From positions 2,541,836 through 2,605,835 of the forward strand of contig NZ_CP065856.1 in the NCBI RefSeq assembly GCF_016065055.1: 64,000 nucleotides of DNA, read 5' to 3'. The DNA is from Halosimplex litoreum (GTDB lineage Archaea > Halobacteriota > Halobacteria > Halobacteriales > Haloarculaceae). Positions within the stretch are counted from its first letter, which is position 1, and the number at the start of each line of letters is the position of its first letter. A program made the translations under genes and the position numbers. Below the pieces are notes generated by a model. The model had not been told where the DNA came from and did no database searches. It saw only the letters and a program-made list of their open reading frames with translations. This document shows positions 17,348 through 27,134 of this stretch, one piece after another.

Positions 17348-19693
17348 ATGCCCCGCCCCTTCGACGCACGGACTACGACGTGGTACGACTCGCCGGCGAC
17401 GGAGTGGCTGGAAGCGCTCCCCGTCGGCAACGGCCGCCTCGGCGCGATGGCCTACGGAGACCCCGGCGTCGACCGAGTCCAGTTCAACGCCGACACGCTG
17501 TGGGCGGGCGGTCACGAAGAGCGAACGAACCCGGTCGCACGAGAGCATCTCGAAGAGATGCGGAGGCTTCTCTTCGACGGCGACGTCGAACGGGCGCAGG
17601 CGCTCGCCGAGGAGAAACTGATGGGCGACCCGATCCGCCTGCGTCCCTACCAGCCCTTCGGCGACCTCGCTCTGGACGTGGGCCACGACGACGTGACCGA
17701 CTACCGACGCGAACTCGACCTGTCGGCCGGCCTCGTGCGCGTCCGCTACGACCACGAGGGGACGACCTACACTCGCGAGTACTTCGCCTCGGCCCCGGAC
17801 GACGCCATCGTGGTCCGACTCGCCGCCGACGGGCCGGACACGGTAGACGCGACGGTCGGGCTCCATCGCGAGCAGGGCGCACAGGCGGCCGCCCGCGACG
17901 ACACACTCCACCTCCGGGGCTCGGTCACCGATCCGCCGGCCGACGATCGCGGTGCGGGCGGCTGGGGGATGCGCTTCGAAGCCCAGGCCCGCGTCGAGAC
18001 GCCCGCTGGAACGATCGAACGGGTGACTGACGCGGACGCACCGGCTGGGTCAGATGCCGGCCTCGCCGTCACGGGCGCCGACGAGGTGACGGTGGTGGTG
18101 ACCGGCTTCACGAGCCACGAGGCCGAGGAACCGACCGCCGCCTGCGAGGACGTGCTGGCCACCCTGTCGGGCCGGCCCTACGACGACCTGCGGCGGGCGC
18201 ACGTCGCCGACCACCGCTCGCTGTTCGACCGCGTGGAACTGAACCTGGGCGAGCCCGTCGACCGGCCGACCGACGAGCGCCTCGACCGAATGGCCGAGGG
18301 TGCTGCGGATCCACACCTCGTGGCGCTGTACGTCCAGTTCGGGCGCTATCTCCTGCTGGCGAGCTCACGGCCCGGGACCGAGCCCGCGACCCTCCAGGGC
18401 GTCTGGAACCAGGAGTTCGACCCGCCCTGGAACAGCGGCTACACGCTGAACGTCAACCTGGAGATGAACTACTGGCCGGCGCTGCAGGCGAACCTCGCGG
18501 AGTGTGCAACGCCGCTGTACGACTTCGTCGACGAGTTGCGCGGCCCCGGCCGGCGCGCTGCCGAGGCCCACTACGGCTGTGACGGCGTCGCCGTCCACCA
18601 CAACTCGGATCTCTGGCGGAGCGTGGCACCGGTCGACGGCGCACGGTGGGGACTCTGGCCGATGGGGGCGGCGTGGCTCTCCCGGCTGGTCTGGGACCAC
18701 TACGCCTTCACCCGCGACGAGCAGTTCCTCCGCGAGACGGCATATCCCATCCTCCGGGACGCGGCAGCGTTCCTCCTCGATTTCCTCGTCGAACACCCCG
18801 AGGACGACTGGCTGGTGACCGCGCCGTCGATCTCCCCCGAGAACACCTACGTCACCGACGACGGCCAGGAAGCCGCCGTCACCTACGCGCCGACGATGGA
18901 CGTACAGCTCACTCGTGACTGCTTCGACCACTGCGTCGCCGCCGCGGAGACGCTCGATATCACGGGGGAGTTCCACCAGGAGCTGGTCGCCGCGGCCGAG
19001 CGCCTCCCCCCGATGCAAGTGGGCGAGCACGGCCAGCTACAGGAGTGGATCGAGGACTACGACGAGGCCGACCCGGGCCATCGCCACATCTCCCATCTCT
19101 ACGGCGCCCATCCGAGCGACCAGATCACGCCCCGGGAGACGCCGGATCTGGCCGACGCGGTCCGGACGTCGCTGGAGCGACGACTCGAACACGGTGGCGG
19201 CCACACTGGCTGGAGCGCCGCGTGGCTGGTCAACCAGTTCGCCCGCCTGGAAGACGGCGAACGGGCCCACGAGTGGGTCGAGACGTTGCTCACGGACTCC
19301 ACGGCGCCGAACCTGTTCGACCTCCATCCACCCTTCCAGATCGACGGGAACTTCGGCGCCACCGCGGGCGTCGTCGAGATGCTACTGGGCAGTCACGGCG
19401 AGGCGCTCCGCCTCCTCCCGGCGCTCCCCGAGGCGTGGGCCGAGGGGTCGGTCTCGGGGCTGCGTGCGCGGGGCGATTTCGAAGTCGACGTCGAGTGGTC
19501 GGCCGGGACGCTGGACGGCGCGACCATCGAGTCGGGCTCCGGAGAACGCTGTCGGGTGCGGGCGACGCCCGACCTCGCAGTCGAGACGGTCGACGGTGAG
19601 TCGGTGGACGCCCACGCCGACGATGGCGCGGTGGTCTTCGAGACGAGAGCGGGTGAGCGGTACCGCGTCACCGCCGTGTCCAGCCCGTCTTGA
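17348..19693 (+). CDS. GH95 alpha-L-fucosidase (or alpha-L-galactosidase)
   Basis: A 781-residue protein of normal GH95 length. Family landmarks in order: [14 protein letters not shown] near 27, [18 protein letters not shown] and [18 protein letters not shown] (the paired Asn region), [10 protein letters not shown] (catalytic Glu region), [12 protein letters not shown], and [16 protein letters not shown] (catalytic Asp region). GH95 enzymes invert alpha-1,2-fucosyl or related alpha-L-galactosyl bonds, for example on xyloglucan or pectic side chains. There is no signal peptide, so intracellular action is likely. No partner shares an operon; a TATA-like element precedes the start. With GH10 and GH127 genes nearby it fits side-chain removal from imported plant oligosaccharides. 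Confidence 0.92.
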   Translation: MPRPFDARTTTWYDSPATEWLEALPVGNGRLGAMAYGDPGVDRVQFNADTLWAGGHEERTNPVAREHLEEMRRLLFDGDVERAQALAEEKLMGDPIRLRPYQPFGDLALDVGHDDVTDYRRELDLSAGLVRVRYDHEGTTYTREYFASAPDDAIVVRLAADGPDTVDATVGLHREQGAQAAARDDTLHLRGSVTDPPADDRGAGGWGMRFEAQARVETPAGTIERVTDADAPAGSDAGLAVTGADEVTVVVTGFTSHEAEEPTAACEDVLATLSGRPYDDLRRAHVADHRSLFDRVELNLGEPVDRPTDERLDRMAEGAADPHLVALYVQFGRYLLLASSRPGTEPATLQGVWNQEFDPPWNSGYTLNVNLEMNYWPALQANLAECATPLYDFVDELRGPGRRAAEAHYGCDGVAVHHNSDLWRSVAPVDGARWGLWPMGAAWLSRLVWDHYAFTRDEQFLRETAYPILRDAAAFLLDFLVEHPEDDWLVTAPSISPENTYVTDDGQEAAVTYAPTMDVQLTRDCFDHCVAAAETLDITGEFHQELVAAAERLPPMQVGEHGQLQEWIEDYDEADPGHRHISHLYGAHPSDQITPRETPDLADAVRTSLERRLEHGGGHTGWSAAWLVNQFARLEDGERAHEWVETLLTDSTAPNLFDLHPPFQIDGNFGATAGVVEMLLGSHGEALRLLPALPEAWAEGSVSGLRARGDFEVDVEWSAGTLDGATIESGSGERCRVRATPDLAVETVDGESVDAHADDGAVVFETRAGERYRVTAVSSPS

Positions 19694-19892
19694 CTCCGAC
19701 GCCGCTCCGATCGAAGGCCTCACCGACGGTCCGAGAAGCGACGCCTCCGTATCCTCGCAGCAACCGCTGACCGAATCGCAGGACAGACGCACCGGACCGT
19801 CCGGCCGAGGCACTGCTGGCCCTCTCGTGACGTACACCGTCATCGCGCTCGAGACGGCACTGCGCAAGACAGACCGGTTAGCGTTAGAAATA

Positions 19893-20374
19893 ATCACTCG
19901 ATTTTCGAAACGGCAGCTGGTCGAGAGCGGGATCGATCGCGATGATCAGTTACTCGAGCGAGTCGAAAAATCGGTTGCTAAGTGCGTCTCGGAGCTGCCG
20001 ACAGCACTCTGCGACGGGATCGAGCTCCGCCGAATACGCGGGCAACGTGACGAAGACGAGGTCGCCACGGCCCGTCAGGTCCGTGACGGCCGACGCCTGG
20101 ACGTACGGCGCACCATCCGGCACGACGATCTGATAGTATTCGAATTCTTTGTATACGTCGAAAATTATACTTTTGTGCGATCGGCGGTGACGTACTCGAT
20201 GAACGGTGAGAAACAGCAGTCGCTCTCTTCGGCGATCACGCCGAGGAGACACGTCCAGTCGCGCTGGCCGGACAGTTCGATGGCCGGCCGCGTGGCGTGC
20301 GGAAACCACGTGACACGCAGCTCGGCCCGGACAGAGTTCTTCGTTCGATCGATGCGGACTACTGTGGGGTCCAT
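19893..20374 (-). pseudogene. IS630 transposase OrfB (catalytic part), broken
   Basis: The first part (from 20374, MDPTVVRIDRTKNSV...) ends at TAA 20165-20167 after RTKV. The family sequence continues in the -1 frame (IIFDVYKEFEYYQIVVPDG ... LPAYSAELDPVAECCRQL, containing the DDE glutamate) until a stop at 19950-19952, beyond which homologous residues persist. The switch lies at ACAAAAGT. The same break is present in copy 2, so it is either an old lesion or a programmed -1 shift. Confidence 0.7.
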
Positions 20375-20883
20375 CTCCGCTCGCTTCGTTCGATCTGGTC
20401 GTCGAACTCCTCTCGATCGGTGCCTTCGACTCCGGCGGCCGACCGATAAGGTTTCTGATAACTCAGCCCAGCTTCTTTCAGCAGCCGCCGGCAACTCGGA
20501 CGCGAGTACTCGACGCCGTAGGTGTCTTCGAGAAATTCCCGGACGAGCGCCGGCGTCCACGCCGGCGCGTCGATCCCGACTTCTTCGGGCGGTTCGTGAA
20601 CCGTACGTTCGAACTCTTCTTGCTGTGATTCCGAAAGCTTTCGTTTTCTTCCGGATCGAGGAGCATCAGAGACAACTTGCTCGAGCGGCTCGTCCGTGTC
20701 GAATCGCATCAGCCAACTGTAGATCGTTCGTCGCCCGGTGTCGTGCCACTCGGCAAGCTCAGTTTGTGTTACACCGTTCTTGTACGCGATCGCCGCTAAC
20801 AACCGCTGTGTCGGCTTGTTCTTCTCGACGGTGTCGAGGGCGTCCTGGAGGTCTTCGACGGAGATTTCGTCGAGGTGGTCCAT
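20359..20883 (-). CDS. IS630 transposase OrfA (helix-turn-helix part)
   Basis: A 174-residue protein with two DNA-binding domains: VTQTELAEWHDTGRRTIYSWLMRF (a helix-turn-helix, about 39-62) and a winged part ending LVREFLEDTYGVEYS...LLKEAGLSYQKP, the usual N-terminal half of IS630-family transposases. The catalytic half is encoded in a separate, damaged frame overlapping its 3' end. The copy at 38.8-39.3 kb is about 90% similar by eye. Confidence 0.75.
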   Translation of the reverse strand: MDHLDEISVEDLQDALDTVEKNKPTQRLLAAIAYKNGVTQTELAEWHDTGRRTIYSWLMRFDTDEPLEQVVSDAPRSGRKRKLSESQQEEFERTVHEPPEEVGIDAPAWTPALVREFLEDTYGVEYSRPSCRRLLKEAGLSYQKPYRSAAGVEGTDREEFDDQIERSERRWTPQ

Positions 20884-20944
20884 CGACTAGACCTACAATT
20901 TACGAGCGGAAAGTTCTAACGGATACTATAATAAAGTGGTTCAA

Positions 20945-21503
20945 CAGGTCAAGATGGTACTCTGACGAGTGTTGCTACGCTGCTCGGCGCAGCTGCACGA
21001 CCCGAGCGGTCACACCGCTATCGATGCGACGCTTTTCCACCGAGAAAACGCTAGCAAACACTGCTGTCGCCGAACGAATTACCGGGCTCAGACGCTCAAA
21101 ACAACCTCACTCGTCGACACAGAAGATCGCGCCACTCTGGAATTCACTGTACGACCGAGAAACGCCACGACACACAGCTCGGTCGGCCAGCAGAGCTGCA
21201 CAAAGGCTACGAACGAAGTGATCTGGAGGAAAACTTCGTGATGAGGGCGTAAGACCGTTGATCAAACACCGCGAGTTCCAGCCCAGCGATCACGCACACA
21301 ACGCGCGGACCGATGGGCCTCACTACCGCTCACGAGCGACGTGTGAGAGCATCTTCTCGACCATCGAGCGCACGCTCGGCGACATCGTGCATGCGCGAAC
21401 TCGGTACGGTCAATTCCGCGAAACCGTTCTGATCTGTATCGTTCACAACATCAAGTGGTCTCCGACATCCTGCTCACTCTGGCGATTCACCGAGTCCTAC
21501 TGA
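20945..21503 (+). pseudogene. IS5/IS4-type haloarchaeal transposase remnant
   Basis: One frame (20969-21241) reads HTAIDATLFHRENASKHCCRRTNYRAQTLKTT, and after a frame change another (21258-21503) reads LIKHREF...HNARTDGPHYRSRATCESIFSTIERTLGDIVHARTRYGQFRETVLICIVHNIK. Together these give the C-terminal two thirds of a DDE transposase common in haloarchaea (first Asp in IDATLF, last Glu in CESIFS). The N-terminal part is missing and the middle is altered, so it is inactive. Family assignment (IS5 group) is from memory and tentative. Confidence 0.65.
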
Positions 21504-21651
21504 ACCGTAGGCAATCGTTCGTTGGAGGGCGTTGCCATGACATATCTCGCTCGTCAGGGACCTCGGATCCGAACGGCCCAGCCATCTAATTCTTTATTCA
21601 TGATTGCTATCGTTAGTAAAGATTAAGTGTGAGTGTTTGTGATTAACATTG

Positions 21652-23013
21652 ATGCGAGAAATTGACCGCAGGCGATTACTGCAAGCCATAGGTGCGTCGG
21701 GCGCTATCGGACTGGCCGGCTGCTCCGGGAACGGAGACAGTACAGACAGCGAGGATGGTGGATCGGACGGTAGTGACGGTTCAGACGGAGACGGCGGCAG
21801 CATGGACGGTGGTGACGGTGGCAGTGGAGGCCAGGAAACAGCGGAGATCACGTACCGTGACCGATCCGGCGGGTCTGACCCTTCGATCTACGCTGATGTG
21901 TTCAACGAGTCTCAGGAAGGGATTCAGGTCAACCCAAGCATGAAGCCCGTCGAGGAGAAGTACCGGGCACTCATCGCGCAAATTAGCGCCGGCAACGCCC
22001 CGGATGTGCTGGGTCTTGACGTGGTGTATCTTCCCCGGTTCGTCCAACTCGGTGCGCTGGACGAAATCAACGACTTCTACGAGAGTCGTGACTACACGGA
22101 CGAGATCTTCCAACCGTTGCGTGAGGATTTCATCCAGTGGGACGGCGACTACTACGCAATGCCGTTCTGGATCGACCTGAGCGCGTACTATTACAACAAG
22201 CTCCACTACGAGGAGGCTGGACTTGACCCGGAGAACCCACCGGAGACGTTCCAGGAGTTCCTCGATGCATGTGAGGCGCTCCAGCAAGCCGGCTACGACA
22301 CGCCTCTGTCGAACACTCTCGGGTTCGTTGGTCTGGAGAGCTTCTTTTACCTGCCCCACGTCTGGGCGGGAGGCGGAGAGTTCCTCAACGAGGACCAAAC
22401 GGAGTGTCTGATCGACGAACAACCGGCAGTTGACGCATTGGAGTTCTTCCTCGAACTACAGGAGAACGACTACTCCACCGACCAGACCTCGACAGAGAGC
22501 TTCACTTACGGCGCGTTCGCCGCCGAAGAGACGTCGATGATGTATGGCGGCGGAACGGGTGTCGGCGCTGTCAAGAACCAGAACGAGGAACTGTTCAACA
22601 ACATGGGAACCGCGATGTTCCCCAAGCCTGAAGGTGGCGAACGGTCCAGTTTCCTCGGCGGTGACAGCATCTCGGTTTCGACCCAGACGAGCGACGCAAA
22701 ACGTGAGGCCTCACTGGAGTTCATCGACTGGGTGAACAGTGAAGAAGGTATGCGCGTAACAGTTGAAGACCTCGGCTACCTTCCCGCACGACGCTCTGGC
22801 TTCGAAACCGAATACGTGGCGGAACGGCAGGATATTTTCGCCGCGTTCGAACAAGCGATGGAACAGGGCCACGCCCCGCCCATGCATCCGAACTTCCTCG
22901 AGATGCAGGGACCGCTCAACAACGCCATCTCCCGAGTCCTCCTCGGTGAACAGGATCCCCAGCCAGCTCTGACACAGGCTGCGAACTCCATAAACAGCGT
23001 CCTGCAGTCCTAG
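21652..23013 (+). CDS. Sugar ABC transporter substrate-binding protein, Tat lipoprotein
   Basis: A 453-residue protein with a twin-arginine signal (RRRLLQAIGASG) ending in a lipobox LAGC, then a Ser/Gly/Asp-rich linker and a type-1 extracellular solute-binding fold (COG1653, UgpB/MalE-like). The start is ATG 21652 rather than the preceding TTG. It would be lipid-anchored outside the membrane and pass an oligosaccharide to the permeases encoded just downstream (28-base gap). Adjacent GH127 genes suggest arabinose-containing oligosaccharides, but the ligand is not readable from sequence. Confidence 0.9.
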   Translation: MREIDRRRLLQAIGASGAIGLAGCSGNGDSTDSEDGGSDGSDGSDGDGGSMDGGDGGSGGQETAEITYRDRSGGSDPSIYADVFNESQEGIQVNPSMKPVEEKYRALIAQISAGNAPDVLGLDVVYLPRFVQLGALDEINDFYESRDYTDEIFQPLREDFIQWDGDYYAMPFWIDLSAYYYNKLHYEEAGLDPENPPETFQEFLDACEALQQAGYDTPLSNTLGFVGLESFFYLPHVWAGGGEFLNEDQTECLIDEQPAVDALEFFLELQENDYSTDQTSTESFTYGAFAAEETSMMYGGGTGVGAVKNQNEELFNNMGTAMFPKPEGGERSSFLGGDSISVSTQTSDAKREASLEFIDWVNSEEGMRVTVEDLGYLPARRSGFETEYVAERQDIFAAFEQAMEQGHAPPMHPNFLEMQGPLNNAISRVLLGEQDPQPALTQAANSINSVLQS

Positions 23014-23041
23014 CAGGGCGTTTCGTTTCATTCTCACACAC

Positions 23042-23980
23042 ATGAGTTCACGCAATACGTTGGCAGATAGGATAGATCGGCGCCTGCCGGACCGATTCTC
23101 GTCGTCAACCACAACCGGCGGGATCAACTGGACGCCGTACCTGTACCTGCTCCCCGCGCTGGTACTGTACGCCGTCGTTCTCGTCTACCCATTCGTCGAC
23201 ACATTCCTCCTGAGCTTCCAGCAGGTTACGACGCTAGGTGGCGAACGCGAATGGGTCGGCCTCTCGAACTACGAAGCGATCCTCTCCGATCCGATCTTCT
23301 GGCGTGCCGGCTTCAACACCCTCGTATTCAGCATCGGCATGGTGTTCGTCCCGCTGGTGCTGGGGCTCTTCCTAGCGATCCTCATCGACACCGGGATCTC
23401 GGGGACGAGTACGTTTCGATCGCTGATCTTCGTGCCAGTGATCGTCCCGCTCGTCGTCGCTGGAATCGTCTTCGGCTGGCTTCTCGGATCGAACGGTCTC
23501 ATCAACTCGGTGCTTGTCGGGGCCGGCATCATCGACGAGCCGATGCGGTTTCTCAATTCCACGACCTGGTCGCTCCCCAGCGTCCTGTTGATGGTGATCT
23601 GGAAGCGGACAGGGTACTACCTAGTTATCCTGCTCGCCGGTCTCCAGGGGATCCCCGACAGCGTCTATGAGGCCGCACAGATCGCAGGCAAGAGCCGATT
23701 CGAGACGTTCCGAAACATCACACTTCCACTGTTGAAGCCCGCGATCCTCGTGACGGTCATTATCGGAATCATCGACTCGGTCAAAGCGTTCGCGCACGTC
23801 TACGTGATGACCGGTGGCGGCCCTTCCCACTCAAGTGAGATCCTGGCGACATACTTCTACAAGATCGCCTTCCGCTTTTTCCAGTTCGGAGAGGGCGCAG
23901 CATATGGGTTCATCTTGTTCGCCATCGCGCTGACACTGTCGCTTCTCGTCATCCGGGTCTCCGGAGGGTCTGAGATATGA
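23042..23980 (+). CDS. Sugar ABC transporter permease (LacF/UgpA type)
   Basis: A 312-residue integral membrane protein with six predicted helices. The first is LYLLPALVLYAVVLVYPFVDTF near 38-59. The cytoplasmic EAA loop (YEAAQIAGKSRFETFRNITLPLLKP) contacts the ATPase. It overlaps the second permease by four bases (ATGA), so the two are translationally coupled. Confidence 0.92.
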   Translation: MSSRNTLADRIDRRLPDRFSSSTTTGGINWTPYLYLLPALVLYAVVLVYPFVDTFLLSFQQVTTLGGEREWVGLSNYEAILSDPIFWRAGFNTLVFSIGMVFVPLVLGLFLAILIDTGISGTSTFRSLIFVPVIVPLVVAGIVFGWLLGSNGLINSVLVGAGIIDEPMRFLNSTTWSLPSVLLMVIWKRTGYYLVILLAGLQGIPDSVYEAAQIAGKSRFETFRNITLPLLKPAILVTVIIGIIDSVKAFAHVYVMTGGGPSHSSEILATYFYKIAFRFFQFGEGAAYGFILFAIALTLSLLVIRVSGGSEI

Positions 23981-24849
23981 GCGTCTCCAACAGAGTCCGC
24001 AACGCTATCGCTGGCGGCGACGATGTGAACACGATCACCCGAGTGGGGACGATCGGCGCGCTCCTACTCGCGTCGGCGATGGTAGCTCTCCCACTGTACT
24101 GGATGGTTGCCACTTCGCTCAAGACCGCGACGCAGATCAGTGCCTACCCGCCACACCTCGTCCCGCCGACTCCGACGGTAGCGCCGTACTTCGAAGCGCT
24201 GCAGACCGGTCCCTGGGTCCAGTGGTTCCTCAACACCGTAATTATCAGCGCTGGGTCAACTGTGTTCGTCCTCGCATTCGCGACGCCAGCGGCGTATGTC
24301 CTAGCACGGCGAGACTTCCCCGGGGCAAAACCGTTCTACGTCATGTTCATCGGGATCTTGATGATCCCGGCGCAGATTCTCCTGATCCCGATGTACACGC
24401 TGTTCGCCCGGTTCGGCTTGATCAACACCCGTCTCGGACTGATCATCGCCTACAGCGCCTTCTTCCTCGGGTTCTGCGTCTTCCTACTGCATAGCTTCTT
24501 CACCAATCTCCCCGACAACGTCGAAGACGCGGCACACATCGGCGGCGTCCCTGAGTGGCGGACCTTCCTACGCGTGATCCTGCCGATGGCGAAGCCCGGG
24601 ATCGCGACGGCTGCGATCTTCGTATTCGTGTTCACGTGGAACGAGTTCCTCTTTGCACTGACGTTCCTGCAGACCGAGGAACTGTACACAATTAGCGTCG
24701 GTCTCCAGCAATTTCAGGGACTGCGGGGCACCGTCGTATACAACCAACTCTTCGCCATGAGTACGCTGGCGACCCTGCCAATCGTGATCCTGTTCGCGTT
24801 CTTCTCCGAACAGTTCATCAAAGGAATGGCTGGCCTAAACCTCAAATAA
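23977..24849 (+). CDS. Sugar ABC transporter permease (LacG/UgpE type)
   Basis: A 290-residue permease with six helices and EAA loop EDAAHIGGVPEWRTFLRVILPMAKPG. It pairs with the upstream permease to form the channel. Its stop is separated by a single base from the ATPase start, placing it firmly in a four-gene operon. Confidence 0.92.
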   Translation: MSVSNRVRNAIAGGDDVNTITRVGTIGALLLASAMVALPLYWMVATSLKTATQISAYPPHLVPPTPTVAPYFEALQTGPWVQWFLNTVIISAGSTVFVLAFATPAAYVLARRDFPGAKPFYVMFIGILMIPAQILLIPMYTLFARFGLINTRLGLIIAYSAFFLGFCVFLLHSFFTNLPDNVEDAAHIGGVPEWRTFLRVILPMAKPGIATAAIFVFVFTWNEFLFALTFLQTEELYTISVGLQQFQGLRGTVVYNQLFAMSTLATLPIVILFAFFSEQFIKGMAGLNLK

Positions 24850-24850
24850 C

Positions 24851-25939
24851 ATGAAACTAGAAATCGAGAACCTCACGAAAGAATTCGGCGACCTCGTCGC
24901 TGTCGACGACGTATCGATGACGATCGAAGATGGGGAGTTCGTTACCTTCGTCGGGCCGAGCGGCTGTGGGAAAACAACTACCCTACGATGTGTCGCTGGT
25001 CTCGAGACACCCAGCTCGGGCACGATCCGCATCGGCGGCACCGACATGACCGCAGCGAACCCCAAAGAGCGGGGCACGGCGTTCGTCTTCCAAGATTACG
25101 CACTGTACCCACATATGACCGCGCGGCGCAACATGTCGTTCGCGCTGGAGAGCACCGATATGGATAGCGAGGCGATCCGCGAATCCGTCGAGACCACCGC
25201 TGAGATGCTGGGTATCCGCGAGCATCTAGATCAGACGCCTGGTGAACTCTCGGGCGGCCAGCAACAGCGCGTCGCGCTCGGGCGTAGCATCGTCCGCGAC
25301 CCGAAGATCTTCCTGCTCGACGAACCCCTGTCGAATCTCGACGCCAAGCTTCGAGTCCAGATGCGCGCCGAACTCCAGCAGTTGCATCGCGAGATCCAGT
25401 CGACGACCATCTACGTAACCCACGACCAGGAGGAGGCGATGACGATGAGCGACCGGGTCGCCATTCTCGACGGCGGCAAGCTCCAACAGATCGCACCACC
25501 GTCTGTCGTCTACTCCCAACCCGCCAATGAGTTCGTCGCTGGATTCATCGGTAGCCCCTCGATGAACTTCCTCGACTGTACGGTTTCCAGCGGAGCCGTC
25601 GAGACGACCGCGTTTTCTCTCGATGCTCCCGCTGGGTCGGAAGACGCCGTGACTCTCGGCATCCGACCAGAGAACATCACGCTCGATCACGTCGGTGGCG
25701 ACGGTGACACCGAAGCGACCGTCGCAGTGTTCGAGCAGGTTGGGTCGTTCAACATCGTCTATCTCGACATCGACGGTCTGGACGACGTCGTGGCACAGGT
25801 CCCCGGCGCCAAACAGTTCGAGGCCGGCGACCGTGTCTCGGTCACTATCGATACGGATCGCATCCATCTGTTCGCTGAGGACGGCGAGACGGTTCACAAC
25901 CCACCGGTGTTCACGAAAGAACCGGCAGCAGCCGAGTAA
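24851..25939 (+). CDS. Sugar ABC transporter ATP-binding protein (MalK/UgpC type)
   Basis: A 362-residue protein with Walker A GPSGCGKTT (35-43), signature LSGGQQQR, Walker B IFLLDEP, switch histidine in YVTHDQEEAMTMS, and a C-terminal OB-like regulatory domain (about 240-350). It powers the importer encoded directly upstream. The signature and D-loop regions are very similar to those of the second ATPase at 53.8 kb, so either could serve incomplete systems, as is known for MsmK-like ATPases. Confidence 0.93.
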   Translation: MKLEIENLTKEFGDLVAVDDVSMTIEDGEFVTFVGPSGCGKTTTLRCVAGLETPSSGTIRIGGTDMTAANPKERGTAFVFQDYALYPHMTARRNMSFALESTDMDSEAIRESVETTAEMLGIREHLDQTPGELSGGQQQRVALGRSIVRDPKIFLLDEPLSNLDAKLRVQMRAELQQLHREIQSTTIYVTHDQEEAMTMSDRVAILDGGKLQQIAPPSVVYSQPANEFVAGFIGSPSMNFLDCTVSSGAVETTAFSLDAPAGSEDAVTLGIRPENITLDHVGGDGDTEATVAVFEQVGSFNIVYLDIDGLDDVVAQVPGAKQFEAGDRVSVTIDTDRIHLFAEDGETVHNPPVFTKEPAAAE

Positions 25940-26006
25940 CGGTCGAAGACGACCGACGACCAGCGACGTACACTGCCGGTCGATCGGTCATCTCTTTTCC
26001 GTTCGG

Positions 26007-27023
26007 TCAGGTATCGACGGCAGTATCGATACGGTCGAAGTGACTCTCGGATAGTGAGACATCGACAGCACCGAAGTTCTCGTCCAGTTGCTCGACAGTC
26101 CGAGCGCCGACGATCGGAACACAAGTAAATCGGTCGTGGTCCATCAGCCAGCGCAGTGATACCTGCGCGGCTGTCGCGTCGACCTCGTCTGCCACCTCAC
26201 GAACCGTCTTAAGAACATTCCACGCGGCGTCAGCCACGTAATCGGACGCGAACGCTCGGTCGATCTCGGCCCGCGACCCATCCGGAGCCCGAATCTCGCC
26301 GTCCACACGCTCGTACTTGCCGGTCAGGAACCCTCCGTGCAGCGGCGAGTACGGACAGACAGCCAGATTCTGATCCTCACAGACGTCTAGGTACTCCTCG
26401 ATCGGTTCTTTATGCTCGGGTGGCTGGTCGAGGTCGTCGACGATCGGCCCCCGGTAGACTGCTGAATACTCAGGCTGGGTAACGGTGAATGCCTCGTAGT
26501 TGTTCACATCAGCTTTCCAGAGCCCTTTCGTGAGCTCCCAAGCATCGCAGGTCGAGATGCCGACGTAGTGGACTCTCCCTTCGCTCACGAGGTCGTCGAC
26601 GGCCCGCAACGTCTGCTCGATGGGTGTCCGGTCGTCGAAGCGATGCAAGTAGAGGATGTCCAAATAGTCCGTCCCCAACCGATCAAGGGATCCGTCGACC
26701 TCCGCTTTGACGTCCTTTTTCGAGAGGTTCTCCTGGAAGCGAGAGACGGTCGACCAGAAGCACTTCGAAGCGATGACGTAGTCTTCGCGGTCGCGCTCTG
26801 CGAGCCACTCGCCAATCCACCGTTCGGAGTCACCTCCTCCGTAGCTGTTCGCCGTGTCGATGAAGTTGCCACCCCGTTCAGCGACGGCATCGAGCAGTTC
26901 GTGAGCTTCTTCGCGATCGGTCTCGATAACGCCGCTATCTTCGTGTTCAAGGCCAAAGCGCCACGTCCCGAAGCAGATCGGCGAGACTTCCAGCCCAGTT
27001 TGACCGAGTCTGACGTACTCCAT
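26007..27023 (-). CDS. Aldo/keto reductase
   Basis: A 338-residue (alpha/beta)8 oxidoreductase with the catalytic tetrad D56 and Y61 (FIDTANSYGGG), K87 (IASKCFW) and H127 (LYLHRFDD), and a C-terminal NADPH-binding part (VPIVGARTVEQLDEN). The family interconverts sugar aldehydes or ketones and alcohols with NADPH. Convergent with the ABC operon and in line with the GH127 genes, it probably handles a released pentose or a derivative. The substrate is unknown. Confidence 0.9.
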   Translation of the reverse strand: MEYVRLGQTGLEVSPICFGTWRFGLEHEDSGVIETDREEAHELLDAVAERGGNFIDTANSYGGGDSERWIGEWLAERDREDYVIASKCFWSTVSRFQENLSKKDVKAEVDGSLDRLGTDYLDILYLHRFDDRTPIEQTLRAVDDLVSEGRVHYVGISTCDAWELTKGLWKADVNNYEAFTVTQPEYSAVYRGPIVDDLDQPPEHKEPIEEYLDVCEDQNLAVCPYSPLHGGFLTGKYERVDGEIRAPDGSRAEIDRAFASDYVADAAWNVLKTVREVADEVDATAAQVSLRWLMDHDRFTCVPIVGARTVEQLDENFGAVDVSLSESHFDRIDTAVDT

Positions 27024-27134
27024 ACCAGATTCTATGTTGACTCCCTATATCAACACGGCGTCTCTCGGCGAGACTCACCGGAGCTTGCGAGGACCGTCGC
27101 CTCAGATAGGAGCGGTCTCCGGCTGAAGGAGGGG

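Larger units (their letters stand above)
19883..20920 (-). mobile_element. IS630-type insertion sequence, decayed copy 1
   Basis: Ends are GTTAGAA at 19883 and its complement TTCTAAC at 20914-20920; some similarity continues a few bases outward, so the exact termini are uncertain. It encodes, on the minus strand, a helix-turn-helix OrfA and a DDE OrfB interrupted by a frameshift and stop. A second copy with an internal deletion lies at 38522-39361. Confidence 0.75.

Noticed and set aside
18915..21221. A 768-codon plus-strand frame running across the GH95 3' half and the IS element
   Set aside because: It is out of frame with GH95 and antisense to the transposase; composition is Arg/Ser/Thr-rich, typical of a GC-driven spurious frame.
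27032..27050. Inverted repeat GTTGA-N9-TCAAC upstream of the aldo/keto reductase
   Set aside because: Five-base arms around a TATA-like sequence are too weak to separate from chance.
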